The translations under genes were made by a program, and so were the position numbers. From Chryseobacterium viscerum (GTDB taxonomy: Bacteria; Bacteroidota; Bacteroidia; Flavobacteriales; Weeksellaceae): a DNA stretch of 64,000 bases. Shown piece after piece: positions 1 through 9,439 of the stretch (within the stretch, counting starts at the first letter, position 1; the number at the start of each line of letters is the position of its first letter). The DNA lies in the NCBI RefSeq assembly GCF_002899945.2, contig NZ_PPEG02000009.1, positions 177,337 to 241,336 on the forward strand, read 5' to 3'. The notes below the pieces were generated by a model. That model searched no databases and had not been told where the DNA came from. It saw only the letters and a list, made by a program, of their open reading frames with translations.

Positions 1-2
1 TA

Positions 3-308
3 AACTGTGCAGACTTCAAGAATGGAGAAGTAGAGGATTACACGGTAAGAATCTCTAAGCCTATCGTTTCTAACCCGATAGATCAGACTGGAATCATGAT
101 TTATCCAAACCCTGTAAGTTCAGTATTGTTTGTGAAGAATATTAGCAAGAGAGCTAAATATAAGATTTACAATGCTGCAGGACAGGTAATCGGAGATGGT
201 ATTTTACTCAACAGCCAGATCAACGTAAGCAGATTGATCAACGGTGTTTATGTGATTGATATCGATGATAATGGTAAAACAGTTCAGAAGAAATTTATCA
301 AAGAATAA
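3..308 (+). CDS. C-terminal end of a secreted protein with GEVED motif and T9SS type A sorting domain (5' partial)
   Basis: The reading frame is open from base 3, so only the last ~101 codons are in the window. It begins NCADFKNGEVEDYTVRI, the motif that closes the GEVED domain of many flavobacterial exported proteins. It continues into a C-terminal sorting domain: IYPNPVSS, a beta-rich core with YNAAGQVIGDG, and the ending VQKKFIKE. Such domains direct proteins through the outer membrane by the type IX secretion system and are usually cleaved there. The catalytic part lies upstream, so enzyme identity cannot be given. A hairpin terminator follows the stop by about 20 bases. Confidence 0.85.
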   Translation, partial: NCADFKNGEVEDYTVRISKPIVSNPIDQTGIMIYPNPVSSVLFVKNISKRAKYKIYNAAGQVIGDGILLNSQINVSRLINGVYVIDIDDNGKTVQKKFIKE

Positions 309-328
309 GTAAACTAAATTTCAAATAG

Positions 329-358
329 AATAAGCCTCCAGAAATGGAGGCTTATTTT
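329..358 (+). terminator. Rho-independent terminator after the T9SS-sorted gene
   Basis: Inverted repeat AATAAGCCTCC / GGAGGCTTATT with a 6-nt loop followed by TTTT, 20 bases after the stop codon at 308. Confidence 0.85.
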
Positions 359-407
359 TGTTAAAAGATCTCGTTGGAGAACAATTCCAGAATAATATTT
401 TTACATA

Positions 408-442
408 AAAAAACTCGTTAGAAAAGCTTCTAACGAGTTTTT
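408..442 (-). terminator. Terminator for the coaE operon
   Basis: Inverted repeat AAACTCGTTAGAA / TTCTAACGAGTTT just downstream of the coaE stop, with a U-tract on the minus strand. T-runs on both sides could make it work in both directions. Confidence 0.8.
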
Positions 443-444
443 AT

Positions 445-1074
445 TTATTCAATACTGAAAATCACTTTTTCAGTCTGTTCTTTCAATTCTTCCAGATTGG
501 TATTGTTGTAGATAATACAATCTGCCATTTTAATTTTATCCCTTTCCGGCATTTGTTTCTCCATGACAACTCCTACTTCACGGTAGGTTTTGTTATCCCT
601 GTCCATCACTCTTTTGATTCTGATATTATCCTCAGCTGTTACCAAAAGAGACTTATAACATTTTCTGTTGAGCTTTAGTTCAAACAAGAGTGCTGTTTCT
701 TTGAATACTAAATATTTACTCTGCTTTTGTACCCAATCTTCGAAATCAATCCGTACAGCAGGATGAATAATTTCGTTTAGCTGATGGAGCAGATCTTTAT
801 TGTTGAAAACTTTATCTGCAACAAATTTTCTATCATACAATCCGTTTTCATCATAGGATTCTTCACCAAGAAGTTCCTTTATTTTTATTTTCAGTGCTTC
901 GCTTTCATTAACGATCGCTTTTGCCCTGTCATCAGAATAGTAAACCGGAAAACCGAGCTCTTCTATAAATTGGGCTACTGTTGTTTTTCCAGAACCTATT
1001 CCGCCTGTTAATCCTATAACCTTGGGCGATGGTTCCGGTTCTGTCTGTTGTATTTCTGAATGTAATTCTTCCAT
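445..1074 (-). CDS. coaE: Dephospho-CoA kinase
   Basis: Catalyses the last step of coenzyme A synthesis, ATP-dependent phosphorylation of the ribose 3'-hydroxyl of dephospho-CoA, in the cytoplasm. The P-loop is GLTGGIGSGKTT near residues 21-32. Further family landmarks follow: YYSDDRAKAIV (CoA-binding aspartate region), HPAVRIDFEDWV, the lid-like segment, and the C-terminal DCIIYNN. At 209 residues it has the usual family length plus about 15 extra N-terminal residues (MEELHSEIQQTEPEPSP) before the first strand. It is the last gene of a minus-strand run and starts 9 bases after the MBL-fold gene stop. Confidence 0.95.
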   Translation of the reverse strand: MEELHSEIQQTEPEPSPKVIGLTGGIGSGKTTVAQFIEELGFPVYYSDDRAKAIVNESEALKIKIKELLGEESYDENGLYDRKFVADKVFNNKDLLHQLNEIIHPAVRIDFEDWVQKQSKYLVFKETALLFELKLNRKCYKSLLVTAEDNIRIKRVMDRDNKTYREVGVVMEKQMPERDKIKMADCIIYNNTNLEELKEQTEKVIFSIE

Positions 1075-1083
1075 AATTAAAAA

Positions 1084-1950
1084 TTAATATCCAAAAACAT
1101 CATTAAAGGTGAACGTTTCATCAAGTCTTACGCCTTTTTCAGTCATTGTAAGGCTTGCAAGTTCATTATGAGCATCATGTTCAAAGAACAATAGATATTC
1201 GTTGTCTACACATTGTTTAAGGAATTTTCCTTTTTCTTCCAAGGTCAAAAGAGGTCTCGTATCATATCCCATTACATAAACCTGATTGATATGCCCTGCC
1301 GTAGGAATAAGGTCTGCCGCAAAAACAACAGTCTTTTCCTGGTATTGGATTACTGGAAGCATTTGCTTTTCCGTATGGCCATCTACGAAGATGACATCCA
1401 TTTTCAGATCCGGGGCAAAACCGTAATTGCCGGTAGTAGGAAGGGGTAAAAAATTAAGCTGGCCGCTTTCCTGTATCGGCATAATATTTTCCTTCAGGAA
1501 GCTTGCTTTTTCTCTCGCATTAGGTTCAGTTGCCCATTGCCAGTGGTTTTCATTAGTCCAGAAGTTGGCATTTTTGAAAGCCGGTCTGTATCCGGTTCTG
1601 TCATCATTCCACTCTATAGCGCCACCACAATGGTCGAAGTGAAGGTGAGTAAGGAATACATCGGTGATATCTTCCTTTATAAAGCCATATTTCTTTAGAT
1701 TTTTATCAAGAGTATCATCTCCCCAAAGAGAATAATGTCCGAAAAATTTATCATCCTGCTTGTTGCCGAGACCGCAGTCTACAAGGATGAGCTTTTTTCC
1801 GTCTTCTATAAGCAGGGAACGTGTTCCCAACTCGATTAGGTTTTTTTCGTCTGCTGGGTTTGTTTTTTCCCACAGACTCTTTGGGACGACTCCGAACATA
1901 GCGCCGCCGTCCAGTTTAAATTTTCCACATTGTATTGGATATAACTTCAT
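1084..1950 (-). CDS. MBL-fold metallo-hydrolase
   Basis: Belongs to the metallo-beta-lactamase fold superfamily. The metal-binding signature THLHFDHCGG is near residues 100-110, an earlier Asp lies in LVDCGLG, a later His in VDGHTEKQ, then ADLIP and a late FFEHDAH. Closest in feel to the quorum-quenching lactonase / YflN-like hydrolase branch, but the substrate cannot be told from sequence. No signal peptide is visible (MKLYPIQCGKFKLDGG), so it is probably cytoplasmic. It lies 13 bases downstream of the PaiB-like gene and 9 bases upstream of coaE, so the three are probably co-transcribed. Confidence 0.85.
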   Translation of the reverse strand: MKLYPIQCGKFKLDGGAMFGVVPKSLWEKTNPADEKNLIELGTRSLLIEDGKKLILVDCGLGNKQDDKFFGHYSLWGDDTLDKNLKKYGFIKEDITDVFLTHLHFDHCGGAIEWNDDRTGYRPAFKNANFWTNENHWQWATEPNAREKASFLKENIMPIQESGQLNFLPLPTTGNYGFAPDLKMDVIFVDGHTEKQMLPVIQYQEKTVVFAADLIPTAGHINQVYVMGYDTRPLLTLEEKGKFLKQCVDNEYLLFFEHDAHNELASLTMTEKGVRLDETFTFNDVFGY

Positions 1951-1963
1951 ATGTATATTTTGA

Positions 1964-2575
1964 TTATTTCTTTATTAATTTCATTTTCTCCGCAATCTTT
2001 TTCCCGTTATCATCAGATTGTTCAAGTTGCGTAATGATGTTGTTAAAATCAGGCTCTTTCCTGTTCTGGGAAAGTTTTTGCTTGATAAATATTTCGGTAG
2101 GAATTATTTTTATCCCAAAAGCTCCTTTCATTTCCTTTTCTACAAATTCTTTTCCCATATCTTTCACCATCATCGGACATTGCTGGAAGTTTTCATATTT
2201 GGATGTTAATTTATCCAAATGGGCATAAAGCTCATCATGGTTCATCAATTCAACTTTTCCATAGATCTGTACTGCCTCGTAATTCCATGTGGAAACATTA
2301 ATATGATCATACCAGCTGCTGGAAATATAAGTATGGGCTCCCAAAAAATCACAGAGAACTTCATCACCGTCTTTTAATATTTTTGCCTGAGGATTTGCTC
2401 TCGAAATATGAGTCTCAATATAAGCATTTTCAGGATCATCTTCATTCAGCAGCATCATAGAATGAGTCGCCCTGATTTTATCAGCGGAAGAAATCAGTAA
2501 AGCAAAAGAATTTTCCTTGATGATATCTCTCATCACATCAAAATCTTCACTTCTGTATAATTTGGGTATAAACAT
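1964..2575 (-). CDS. PaiB-like FMN-binding split-barrel protein
   Basis: A 203-residue protein resembling PaiB / FMN-binding negative transcriptional regulators: MFIPKLYRSEDFDVMRDII, then the split-barrel strands FALLISS, THSMMLLN, YIETHISRANPQ, VLCDFLGAHTYISSSWY and NYEAVQIYGKVEL. In Bacillus, PaiB is linked to repression of sporulation and degradative enzyme genes; in Bacteroidota the role is not established and heme or flavin binding is possible. It sits between ruvB and the MBL-fold gene in one minus-strand run. Confidence 0.8.
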   Translation of the reverse strand: MFIPKLYRSEDFDVMRDIIKENSFALLISSADKIRATHSMMLLNEDDPENAYIETHISRANPQAKILKDGDEVLCDFLGAHTYISSSWYDHINVSTWNYEAVQIYGKVELMNHDELYAHLDKLTSKYENFQQCPMMVKDMGKEFVEKEMKGAFGIKIIPTEIFIKQKLSQNRKEPDFNNIITQLEQSDDNGKKIAEKMKLIKK

Positions 2576-2617
2576 AAACTAAGAAATTCTAATTAGCCTT
2601 AAACCTTGAACTTTGAA

Positions 2618-3640
2618 TTAAAAAAGCTCACCCGGATTTTTAGGTCTTGTAATATTTAAATGTTTGTAAGCCTTGTCAGTAACTTCTCTTCCTCGGGGAG
2701 TCCGGATAATAAATCCTTCCTGGATCAAAAATGGTTCATAAACCTCTTCTAAAGTTTCCGGATTTTCAGCAATAGATGTAGCCAGAGCAGAAATACCAAC
2801 GGGCTTTCCTTTGAAGTTTTCAATCATAACACGCATGATCTTGTTGTCCATTTCATCCAAACCGAATTCATCCACATTCAGAGAATTTAATGCATATTTT
2901 GTAATATTGATTTCAATTTCACCATTCCCTTTGATCTCGGCAAAGTCACGTACCCTTCTCAATAATGCGTTGGCAATCCTTGGTGTTCCACGGCTTCTTC
3001 TTGCAATTTCTATCGCGGCATCTTCATAAATAACAACTCCTAAAACCCTTGCACTTCTTTGAATAATCATTGATAAAAGTTCAATAGAATAATACTCCAG
3101 CCTGCTTTGAATCCCGAATCGGGCGAGCATGGGCTTCGTAAGCATTCCGCTTCTGGTTGTTGCGCCCACTAGGGTAAAGGGATTCAGTCCGATTTGTACA
3201 CTTCTGGCATTAGGACCTGTTTCCAGCATAATGTCAATCTTGTAATCTTCCATTGCAGAATACAAATATTCTTCTACAATAGGAGATAGACGGTGAATTT
3301 CATCAATGAAAAGAACATCATTTTCTTCCAGATTGGTCAACAAACCAGCTAAGCTTCCGGGTTTATCCAATACAGGACCCGACGTGATCTTACAATTTAC
3401 CCCAAGTTCATTGGCAATAATATTGGCTAAAGTAGTTTTTCCAAGCCCTGGCGGGCCATGTAATAAAACATGATCTAGTGCTCCACCACGTCTTTTCGCA
3501 GCGGTAACAAAAACATCAAGGTTCTCCAGCGTTTTTCTCTGTCCCGCAAAATCTTTAAAGCTTTGGGGACGGATCTGTTCTTCCTGCATGAGCTCCTCTC
3601 GTGAGTAGTTTTCCTTATCTGGATGTAAAAAATCTGGCAT
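2618..3640 (-). CDS. ruvB: Holliday junction branch migration helicase subunit RuvB
   Basis: The AAA+ motor that, with RuvA, drives branch migration of Holliday junctions during recombinational repair. Walker A is GPPGLGKTT, Walker B LFIDEIHRL; sensor I lies in VGATTRSG and the arginine finger in TKPMLARFGI. A C-terminal winged helix ends with IQEGFIIRTPRGREVT. The 340-residue length is normal. It appears to be the first gene of the minus-strand run, and a TATCTTTG -7 element lies 20 bases upstream of its start. Confidence 0.97.
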   Translation of the reverse strand: MPDFLHPDKENYSREELMQEEQIRPQSFKDFAGQRKTLENLDVFVTAAKRRGGALDHVLLHGPPGLGKTTLANIIANELGVNCKITSGPVLDKPGSLAGLLTNLEENDVLFIDEIHRLSPIVEEYLYSAMEDYKIDIMLETGPNARSVQIGLNPFTLVGATTRSGMLTKPMLARFGIQSRLEYYSIELLSMIIQRSARVLGVVIYEDAAIEIARRSRGTPRIANALLRRVRDFAEIKGNGEIEINITKYALNSLNVDEFGLDEMDNKIMRVMIENFKGKPVGISALATSIAENPETLEEVYEPFLIQEGFIIRTPRGREVTDKAYKHLNITRPKNPGELF

Positions 3641-3659
3641 TAATTCATTTCATTTACTT

Positions 3660-3667
3660 CAAAGATA
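3660..3667 (-). promoter_or_regulatory. Putative -7 element for ruvB
   Basis: TATCTTTG on the minus strand, matching the Bacteroidota TAnnTTTG consensus, 20 bases upstream of the ruvB start. No clear TTG at the expected spacing. A second overlapping candidate, TAAATTTG, lies at 3669-3676. Confidence 0.45.
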
Positions 3668-3886
3668 GCAAATTTAGACTAAGGTTGAAGGGCAGATTGA
3701 GAAAAGGTTAAGATTGATACAGACGTTTAGACTCACGTTAAAAATGAGAATCGCTAAGATTGAAATAATTGGGATATTTTAAGTATTTTTGAGAGGAGAA
3801 ATTATTAATAAAAATTAATAAATTTTGATTGTTTAGATAGATCAATACTAATTGATAAAGTAAACATTCGCCTTAATATTAAATAA

Positions 3887-5110
3887 ATGAAATTAATAGG
3901 ACCATTTAAGCAGGTGGTAACGCTTGCTAACTTACCATTAAGAGGAAAACTTTCCGATGAACAACTGGAAATTATTGTAGACGGAGGAATTATAGTAAAT
4001 CAGAATACCATTCAGAAAGTTGGAAATTTTGAAACATTAAAAGCAGAAAATCCTACCATAGAAATCGAAAAGATAGAAGGAGAACAGATTGTACTTCCTG
4101 CTTTTGTAGATTCACATACCCATATTTGTTTCGGAGGAAACCGTGCCAACGATTTTGCCATGCGTAATGCTGGAAAAACTTATCTGGAAATTGCAGAAAG
4201 CGGCGGTGGAATCTGGAGTTCTGTACAGCACACAAGAAATGCTTCAGAAGAAGAATTATTGAAAACTTTGATAGAAAGAATCAACTTTCTGGTTGATCTG
4301 GGAATTACCACCATTGAAGTAAAGAGCGGTTACGGACTGGATGTGGAAAATGAGCTGAAGATGCTTAGAATTATTAAAAATGCACAAAATTCGACGAAGG
4401 CAACTTTGGTGCCTACCTGTCTTTCAGCCCATTTAAAACCAAGAGATTTTGAAGGAAGCAATTCTGAATATCTGGAATATATCATTACCGAAATTTTACC
4501 AAAAGTAAAAGAAGAAGGATTGGCAAATAGAGTAGATATTTTTATTGAAAAGTCAGCATTTCAGCCTGACGAGAGTAAAGAATTCTTACTTAAAGCAAAA
4601 GCATTAGGTTTTGAAATTACCGTACATGCGGATCAGTTTACCCCTGGAAGTTCAAGAATTGCGGTGGAAGTAGGAGCGAAGTCTGCAGATCATTTGGAAG
4701 CAACCATTGACGAGGATATTCAATTTTTGGCTGAATCAGATACGGTGGCAACAGCTCTTCCTGGGGCAAGCTTAGGATTGGGTGAAAAATTTACTCCGGC
4801 AAGAAAATTATTAGATGCAGGAGCTATCGTAGCTATCGCAAGTGACTGGAATCCGGGATCAGCTCCCATGGGAAATTTAATTACTCAGGCTTCTATTCTG
4901 GCAACTTTCCAGAAACTGACGACTGCTGAAGTTTTGGCAGGAATGACCTTCCGTGCTGCTTATGCACTTAATCTTGAGGATAGAGGACAATTGGAGGCAG
5001 GAAAAAAGGCAGATTTTGTCACTTTCAAAACCAATAATTTCCAGAATGTACTTTATAATCAGGGAAGCTTAAAAGCGGAAAGTGTATACATTGATGGTAA
5101 TAAAAAGTAA
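3887..5110 (+). CDS. hutI: Imidazolonepropionase
   Basis: Hydrolyses 4-imidazolone-5-propanoate to N-formimino-L-glutamate, the third step of histidine degradation, in the cytoplasm. It is an amidohydrolase: the metal site HTHICFGG follows LPAFVDS, then KSGYGLD, ITVHADQF, the late SDWNPGSAP, and AAYALNLEDRGQLEAGKKADFV near the end. Its 407 residues are normal. hutG follows after a small membrane protein gene, which supports the pathway. hutU and hutH are not in the window. Confidence 0.95.
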   Translation: MKLIGPFKQVVTLANLPLRGKLSDEQLEIIVDGGIIVNQNTIQKVGNFETLKAENPTIEIEKIEGEQIVLPAFVDSHTHICFGGNRANDFAMRNAGKTYLEIAESGGGIWSSVQHTRNASEEELLKTLIERINFLVDLGITTIEVKSGYGLDVENELKMLRIIKNAQNSTKATLVPTCLSAHLKPRDFEGSNSEYLEYIITEILPKVKEEGLANRVDIFIEKSAFQPDESKEFLLKAKALGFEITVHADQFTPGSSRIAVEVGAKSADHLEATIDEDIQFLAESDTVATALPGASLGLGEKFTPARKLLDAGAIVAIASDWNPGSAPMGNLITQASILATFQKLTTAEVLAGMTFRAAYALNLEDRGQLEAGKKADFVTFKTNNFQNVLYNQGSLKAESVYIDGNKK

Positions 5111-5124
5111 TAGAAAACACATCC

Positions 5125-5526
5125 ATGAAAATTAAATTAGAAGAGATTAAAGAAAAATATGTCTCTCTTGGTATTGCAGAAAAAAACGTTGATTATGCAT
5201 TAAATGCTGTAAAATCAGGCACGAAAAAAGACTTTATCATGAAGAACTTGACTTCAGATATTAGAAAAGTAGAGCCTGCTATAGCCAATAATATGTTGGA
5301 TGAAATGTTTGCTGCAAATGGAGGAGAATTTAAACATGAAAATAGAGGAGGATATCTTTATTCTACATTTTACCTAATAGCCATTGTTGCTTTAGGTATT
5401 GTGACTTTTTATTTTAATAAAGAAAATAGAAGTATGCAGTTTAAACTCGGTGGTGCTTTATTAGTATTTATAGTTTTATTTTTCAGAACATTTATACCTA
5501 CTATAAAAGGTAGGTTTAGAGAATAA
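5125..5526 (+). CDS. Small membrane protein of unknown function between hutI and hutG
   Basis: 133 residues. The N-terminal half (LEEIKEKYVSLGIAEKNV...) looks helical and soluble. The C-terminal half has two hydrophobic segments, near residues 77-92 (STFYLIAIVALGIVTFYF) and 104-121 (LGGALLVFIVLFFRTF), ending in the basic tail KGRFRE. I do not recognise the family. It starts 14 bases after hutI and ends 9 bases before hutG, so it is very probably in the same transcript; a link to histidine use is only inferred from position. Confidence 0.75.
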   Translation: MKIKLEEIKEKYVSLGIAEKNVDYALNAVKSGTKKDFIMKNLTSDIRKVEPAIANNMLDEMFAANGGEFKHENRGGYLYSTFYLIAIVALGIVTFYFNKENRSMQFKLGGALLVFIVLFFRTFIPTIKGRFRE

Positions 5527-5535
5527 TTTTAGATT

Positions 5536-6450
5536 ATGATTTGGCAAGGCAGATTGGACGGAGAAGAACTTCTCTATCACAGATTATTTCAAAGAGTAAA
5601 GGAAGAACGTAATTACGACAACATTTCTACAGATGATTTTGTCTTGCATGGTTTTGCTGTAGATGAAGGAGTAAGGAGAAATAAAGGTCGTCAGGGAGCC
5701 AAAGATTCACCTGATGTGATCAGAAAGAATATGGCTAATTTTCCAGTGATTATTCCGGGTTTTTCAATGCTGGATTTTGGGAACGTTACCTGTGAAGACC
5801 AAAATCTGGAAAATACTCAGAATAATCTTGCCAAAAATGTTTCAAAAGTACTTTTAAAAGGTGGAAAATCTCTTGTACTGGGCGGAGGGCATGAAGTGAC
5901 GTATGCCCATTATTTAGGGGTAAAAACAGCCTTTCCTGAACAAAAAATAGGGATCATTAATATTGATGCTCATTTTGATAACAGACAGCCGGAAAAAGGG
6001 GTAGGACCAAGTTCCGGAACCGGTTTCTGGCAGATTGCCCAGGAAGGTCCTATCAATTCTCTTCATATCGGCATCCAGAGAAACTCGAATACGCTAAAGC
6101 TTTTCGATACAGCTCATCAGTATGGGATGAAATACATCCTTTCAGATGAATTGTTTTTTGAAAACCTTCCTTCTATTTATCAGCGTATAGATGAGCTGCT
6201 GGATAATGTGGATTTCGCCTATCTTACTATTTGTATGGATGTATTTAACGCATCTATCGCACCCGGAGTTTCCGCTTCAGCATATAATGGTATCTTTGCA
6301 GATACAACCTTTATGCATTTTTACAGACATATCTTAAAAAACAAAAAACTGGTTGCACTGGATGTAGCAGAAGTTAATCCGTCTTTCGATATTCAGGATA
6401 GGACGGCAAGGCTGGCAGCATGTCTTGTGAATGAATGGCTAATGATGTAA
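5536..6450 (+). CDS. hutG: Formimidoylglutamase (ureohydrolase family)
   Basis: Splits N-formimidoyl-L-glutamate into glutamate and formamide, ending one route of histidine degradation. The binuclear-manganese signatures of the arginase/agmatinase fold are present: GGGHEVTYAHYLG, NIDAHFDNR and ICMDVFNASIAPGVSA. The last has the form seen in HutG-type members rather than arginases. 304 residues. It lies 9 bases downstream of the small membrane protein gene and is the second recognisable hut gene here, which makes this assignment firmer than arginase or agmatinase. Confidence 0.9.
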   Translation: MIWQGRLDGEELLYHRLFQRVKEERNYDNISTDDFVLHGFAVDEGVRRNKGRQGAKDSPDVIRKNMANFPVIIPGFSMLDFGNVTCEDQNLENTQNNLAKNVSKVLLKGGKSLVLGGGHEVTYAHYLGVKTAFPEQKIGIINIDAHFDNRQPEKGVGPSSGTGFWQIAQEGPINSLHIGIQRNSNTLKLFDTAHQYGMKYILSDELFFENLPSIYQRIDELLDNVDFAYLTICMDVFNASIAPGVSASAYNGIFADTTFMHFYRHILKNKKLVALDVAEVNPSFDIQDRTARLAACLVNEWLMM

Positions 6451-6584
6451 AAAGTTATATTCTTCCGATAGAGAAAATCATTATTTTATTAACCCTTAAG
6501 GAATGAAATTTGCTGACTTCATCGTGCTTTTAAAATAAAAGCGCTCATAAATTCATTAGCTGAATTTAAAACAGAAATTATATT

Positions 6585-7880
6585 ATGGAACAATTAATTG
6601 AAAGCAAGCTTATTAAAGCAGATAAAGCGTTTTCAGTGTGGAGAAAAGTGCCGTTTGAGGAAAGGCAGAAGTTAATTGCAAAAGCAGCAGAAATTTTAAA
6701 GAATAATTCTGAAAAGTTTGGGACAATCATTACTAAGGAAATGAATAAGCCTGTTTCAGAATCCATTGCTGAAGTAGAAAAGTGTGCTTTAATGATGAAT
6801 TATTATGCAGACGCTGAGAATATTTTAAAACCAGAAAAAATTGAATCTGAATTTGCTTATTCTGAAGTTCATTATGTTCCAAAAGGAGTGATTTTAGGAG
6901 TAATGCCATGGAATTTTCCTTTCTGGCAGGTATTAAGATTTGCTGTTCCTGCAATTTTAGCTGGAAATACAGTCGTTTTGAAACATGCTTCAATTTGTTT
7001 CGGAAGTGGAAATGCAATAGTAGACGTTCTTTTGGAAGCAGGCTTTCCGGAAGGTATTTTCCAGAATCTTGAAGTAGGACATCAGGCTGTAAAGGAAATT
7101 CTTGAACATGATGTTGTAAAAGGAGTAAGCTTAACAGGGAGTGGTAAAGCAGGGGGAGAAGTGGCTTCAATAGCTGGTTTAAATATCAAAAAATCTTTAC
7201 TTGAATTAGGAGGAAGTGATGCTTTTATCATTTTCGATGATGCAGATCTGGAAACAGCAGCAAAAGCAGGAGTAAAATCCAGACTTCAAAATTGTGGACA
7301 AACCTGTACTGCGGCAAAAAGATTTATCATAGATGAAAAGATTGAAGGTGAATTTTTACCTAAATTCATTGAAGAATATAAAAAATATGAAATCGGAGAT
7401 CCTTTAGATAAGGAAACTAAATTAACAGGAATGGCAAGACCCGACCTTGCTGATGAGTTAGAAGCTCAATTCAATAGAGCATTGGAAAATGGTGCAGAAA
7501 TTATTATTCCTTTGGAGAGAATTTCAGAGAATGAATTTAAACCCGGTTTAATTAGAGTTCAGGAAGGAAATCCAATTTTAAAAGAAGAACTTTTCGGACC
7601 TCTTGGAATGATCATGATTGCAAAAAATGATGAAGAAGCTTTACAAATGGCAAATGATATTCCTTTCGGACTTTCCAATTCTGTTTGGACCAAGAAACCA
7701 GAGCGTCAATTATTCTTTATTGAGAATCTTGAATCAGGAACAGTAAATATCAACAGAATGACGAGTTCTGATCCGCGTTTTCCATTCGGTGGAAGCAAGG
7801 CTTCAGGATATGGAACTGAGCTTTCTTTGCTGGCTCTAAAAGAGTTTGTAACAGCGAGAACTATCGTAGGACATTATTAA
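6585..7880 (+). CDS. NAD(P)-dependent aldehyde dehydrogenase, succinate-semialdehyde dehydrogenase type
   Basis: ALDH superfamily enzyme of 431 residues, the short form typical of Sad/GabD-like proteins without the N-terminal extension. Visible motifs: MPWNFPFWQVLR (cofactor site), GNTVVLKHAS, SLTGSGKAGGEVA, the catalytic Glu in ELGGSDAF, the catalytic Cys in NCGQTCTAAKRF, KEELFGP and FPFGGSKASGYG near the end. Oxidation of succinate semialdehyde to succinate is the best guess; other short aldehydes are possible. It stands alone, 134 bases after hutG, and ends at a strong hairpin. Confidence 0.88.
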   Translation: MEQLIESKLIKADKAFSVWRKVPFEERQKLIAKAAEILKNNSEKFGTIITKEMNKPVSESIAEVEKCALMMNYYADAENILKPEKIESEFAYSEVHYVPKGVILGVMPWNFPFWQVLRFAVPAILAGNTVVLKHASICFGSGNAIVDVLLEAGFPEGIFQNLEVGHQAVKEILEHDVVKGVSLTGSGKAGGEVASIAGLNIKKSLLELGGSDAFIIFDDADLETAAKAGVKSRLQNCGQTCTAAKRFIIDEKIEGEFLPKFIEEYKKYEIGDPLDKETKLTGMARPDLADELEAQFNRALENGAEIIIPLERISENEFKPGLIRVQEGNPILKEELFGPLGMIMIAKNDEEALQMANDIPFGLSNSVWTKKPERQLFFIENLESGTVNINRMTSSDPRFPFGGSKASGYGTELSLLALKEFVTARTIVGHY

Positions 7881-7917
7881 GGTTGGTATTAATGACACAG
7901 CCTTATTTTTATAAATA

Positions 7918-7952
7918 AAAAACTCCCGGAAATCGATTTCCGGGAGTTTTTG
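7918..7952. terminator. Bidirectional terminator between the aldehyde dehydrogenase gene and pyk
   Basis: Inverted repeat AACTCCCGGAAA / TTTCCGGGAGTT with a 4-nt loop (tcga) and A/T runs on both sides. It lies between convergent genes and can serve both. Confidence 0.88.
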
Positions 7953-7993
7953 TTTTTGTATGTTTTGACAAAAGTACTTTGCCTTTTCTTCTT

Positions 7994-9439
7994 TTAAACG
8001 GTAGTCAATCTCAATGTATTTGTTTTTCCACCTTCGTATGATGGAGTAGCATTGATGTTGATTACGAAATCTCCTGTTTCAATATAGCCATAGTTATGGG
8101 TTAGCATATTTACCTGGATGATCGTTTCGTCAGTAGACTTTTTCATATCATAATAGTAAGCGTGAACGCCCCAAAGAAGGTTCAGCATAGCGATTACTCT
8201 TTTGTTTCCACTGTAAACAATGATCTGTGAGTTAGGTCTGTGTGCTGCAAGCTGGAAAGCAGTATACCCAGAATGAGTAAGCGTTACAATAGCAGAAACG
8301 TTGGTTGTTTTAGCAATTCTTACTGCTGCAAGACAAACTCTATTGGTAATGAATCTCTCATCGATACAGTTGTAATCCTTTTCGATAGGCTCATTTTTAT
8401 GTTGATAAAAATGAGTTGTTTCGATATTCTTTACAATTTTGGCCATATTTTCCACAACCTGTACCGGATATCTCCCTACAGAAGTTTCTCCTGAAAGCAT
8501 TACAGCATCAGCTCCATCCAATACAGAGTTAGCAACGTCATTTACTTCTGCTCTGGTTGGCGTTAAGCTGTTGATCATAGTTTCCATCATCTGGGTAGCA
8601 ATGATAACAGGCTTAGAGTAGAACCTTGCCTTTTCTACCAGATTTTTCTGAATAGCAGGAACTTCTTCCATTGGAACTTCTACACCCAGGTCACCACGGG
8701 CAACCATCAATCCGTCACATTCTAACAGGATTTCTTCAATATTTTTTACCCCTTCAGGCTTTTCAATCTTCGCAATGATCGGTGTTTTGAATTTACCATT
8801 TGGATGCGCATTGATAAGCTCTTTCAAGTCGATAATATCCTGAGCATGGCGAACGAATGATAAGGCAATCCAGTCAACTTCCATGTCAAGCATGAAATTA
8901 GCATCCTGAACATCCTTTTCTGTCAAAGCAGGAAGAGAAACATTCGTATTAGGTAGATTAACACCTTTTTTAGAACTTAACGGACCACCTTGAATGGTTT
9001 TTGCTTTTACAGTATCTATTTCATTGGTTTCAATAACCTCCAACATTAGCTTCCCATCGTCAATAAGGATTCTTTCCCCTACTTTTACATCCTGTGGAAA
9101 CTGTTGGTAAGTCATATAAACCTTGGTAGAATCTCCTTCCATCTTTTCATTAGTGAAAGTAAGAATATCTCCAGGGTTCAGATAAGAACCTTCTTTTACA
9201 ACACCTACTCTTAGTTTAGGTCCCTGAAGGTCTCCTAGAATACCCACTGAATACCCATACTCGCTGTTTAGCTCTCTAATTATTTCAATATTTGATCGAA
9301 CTAAGTCGTAATCTGCATGGGAAAAATTTATTCTGAAAATGTCAACACCCGCTTTCATTAAATCTAACATTATCTCCTTCGATGACGAAGCAGGTCCTAG
9401 TGTTGCGATAATTTTTGTCTTCTTTAAATACTTATTCAT
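7994..9439 (-). CDS. pyk: Pyruvate kinase
   Basis: Converts phosphoenolpyruvate and ADP to pyruvate and ATP, the last step of glycolysis. Motifs: TKIIATLGPASS at the start of the barrel, FRINFSHAD, ILGDLQGPKLRVG, the active-site MVARGDLGVEVP, IIATQMMETMI and DGADAVMLSGETSVGRYP. I place the start at MNKYLKKTKI (9439), because the frame upstream (MRNFIKLSSI) lies inside the preceding gene. The chosen start overlaps that gene's stop by 8 bases (ATGAATAA), an arrangement typical of translational coupling. About 481 residues, normal for the family. Confidence 0.95.
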   Translation of the reverse strand: MNKYLKKTKIIATLGPASSSKEIMLDLMKAGVDIFRINFSHADYDLVRSNIEIIRELNSEYGYSVGILGDLQGPKLRVGVVKEGSYLNPGDILTFTNEKMEGDSTKVYMTYQQFPQDVKVGERILIDDGKLMLEVIETNEIDTVKAKTIQGGPLSSKKGVNLPNTNVSLPALTEKDVQDANFMLDMEVDWIALSFVRHAQDIIDLKELINAHPNGKFKTPIIAKIEKPEGVKNIEEILLECDGLMVARGDLGVEVPMEEVPAIQKNLVEKARFYSKPVIIATQMMETMINSLTPTRAEVNDVANSVLDGADAVMLSGETSVGRYPVQVVENMAKIVKNIETTHFYQHKNEPIEKDYNCIDERFITNRVCLAAVRIAKTTNVSAIVTLTHSGYTAFQLAAHRPNSQIIVYSGNKRVIAMLNLLWGVHAYYYDMKKSTDETIIQVNMLTHNYGYIETGDFVININATPSYEGGKTNTLRLTTV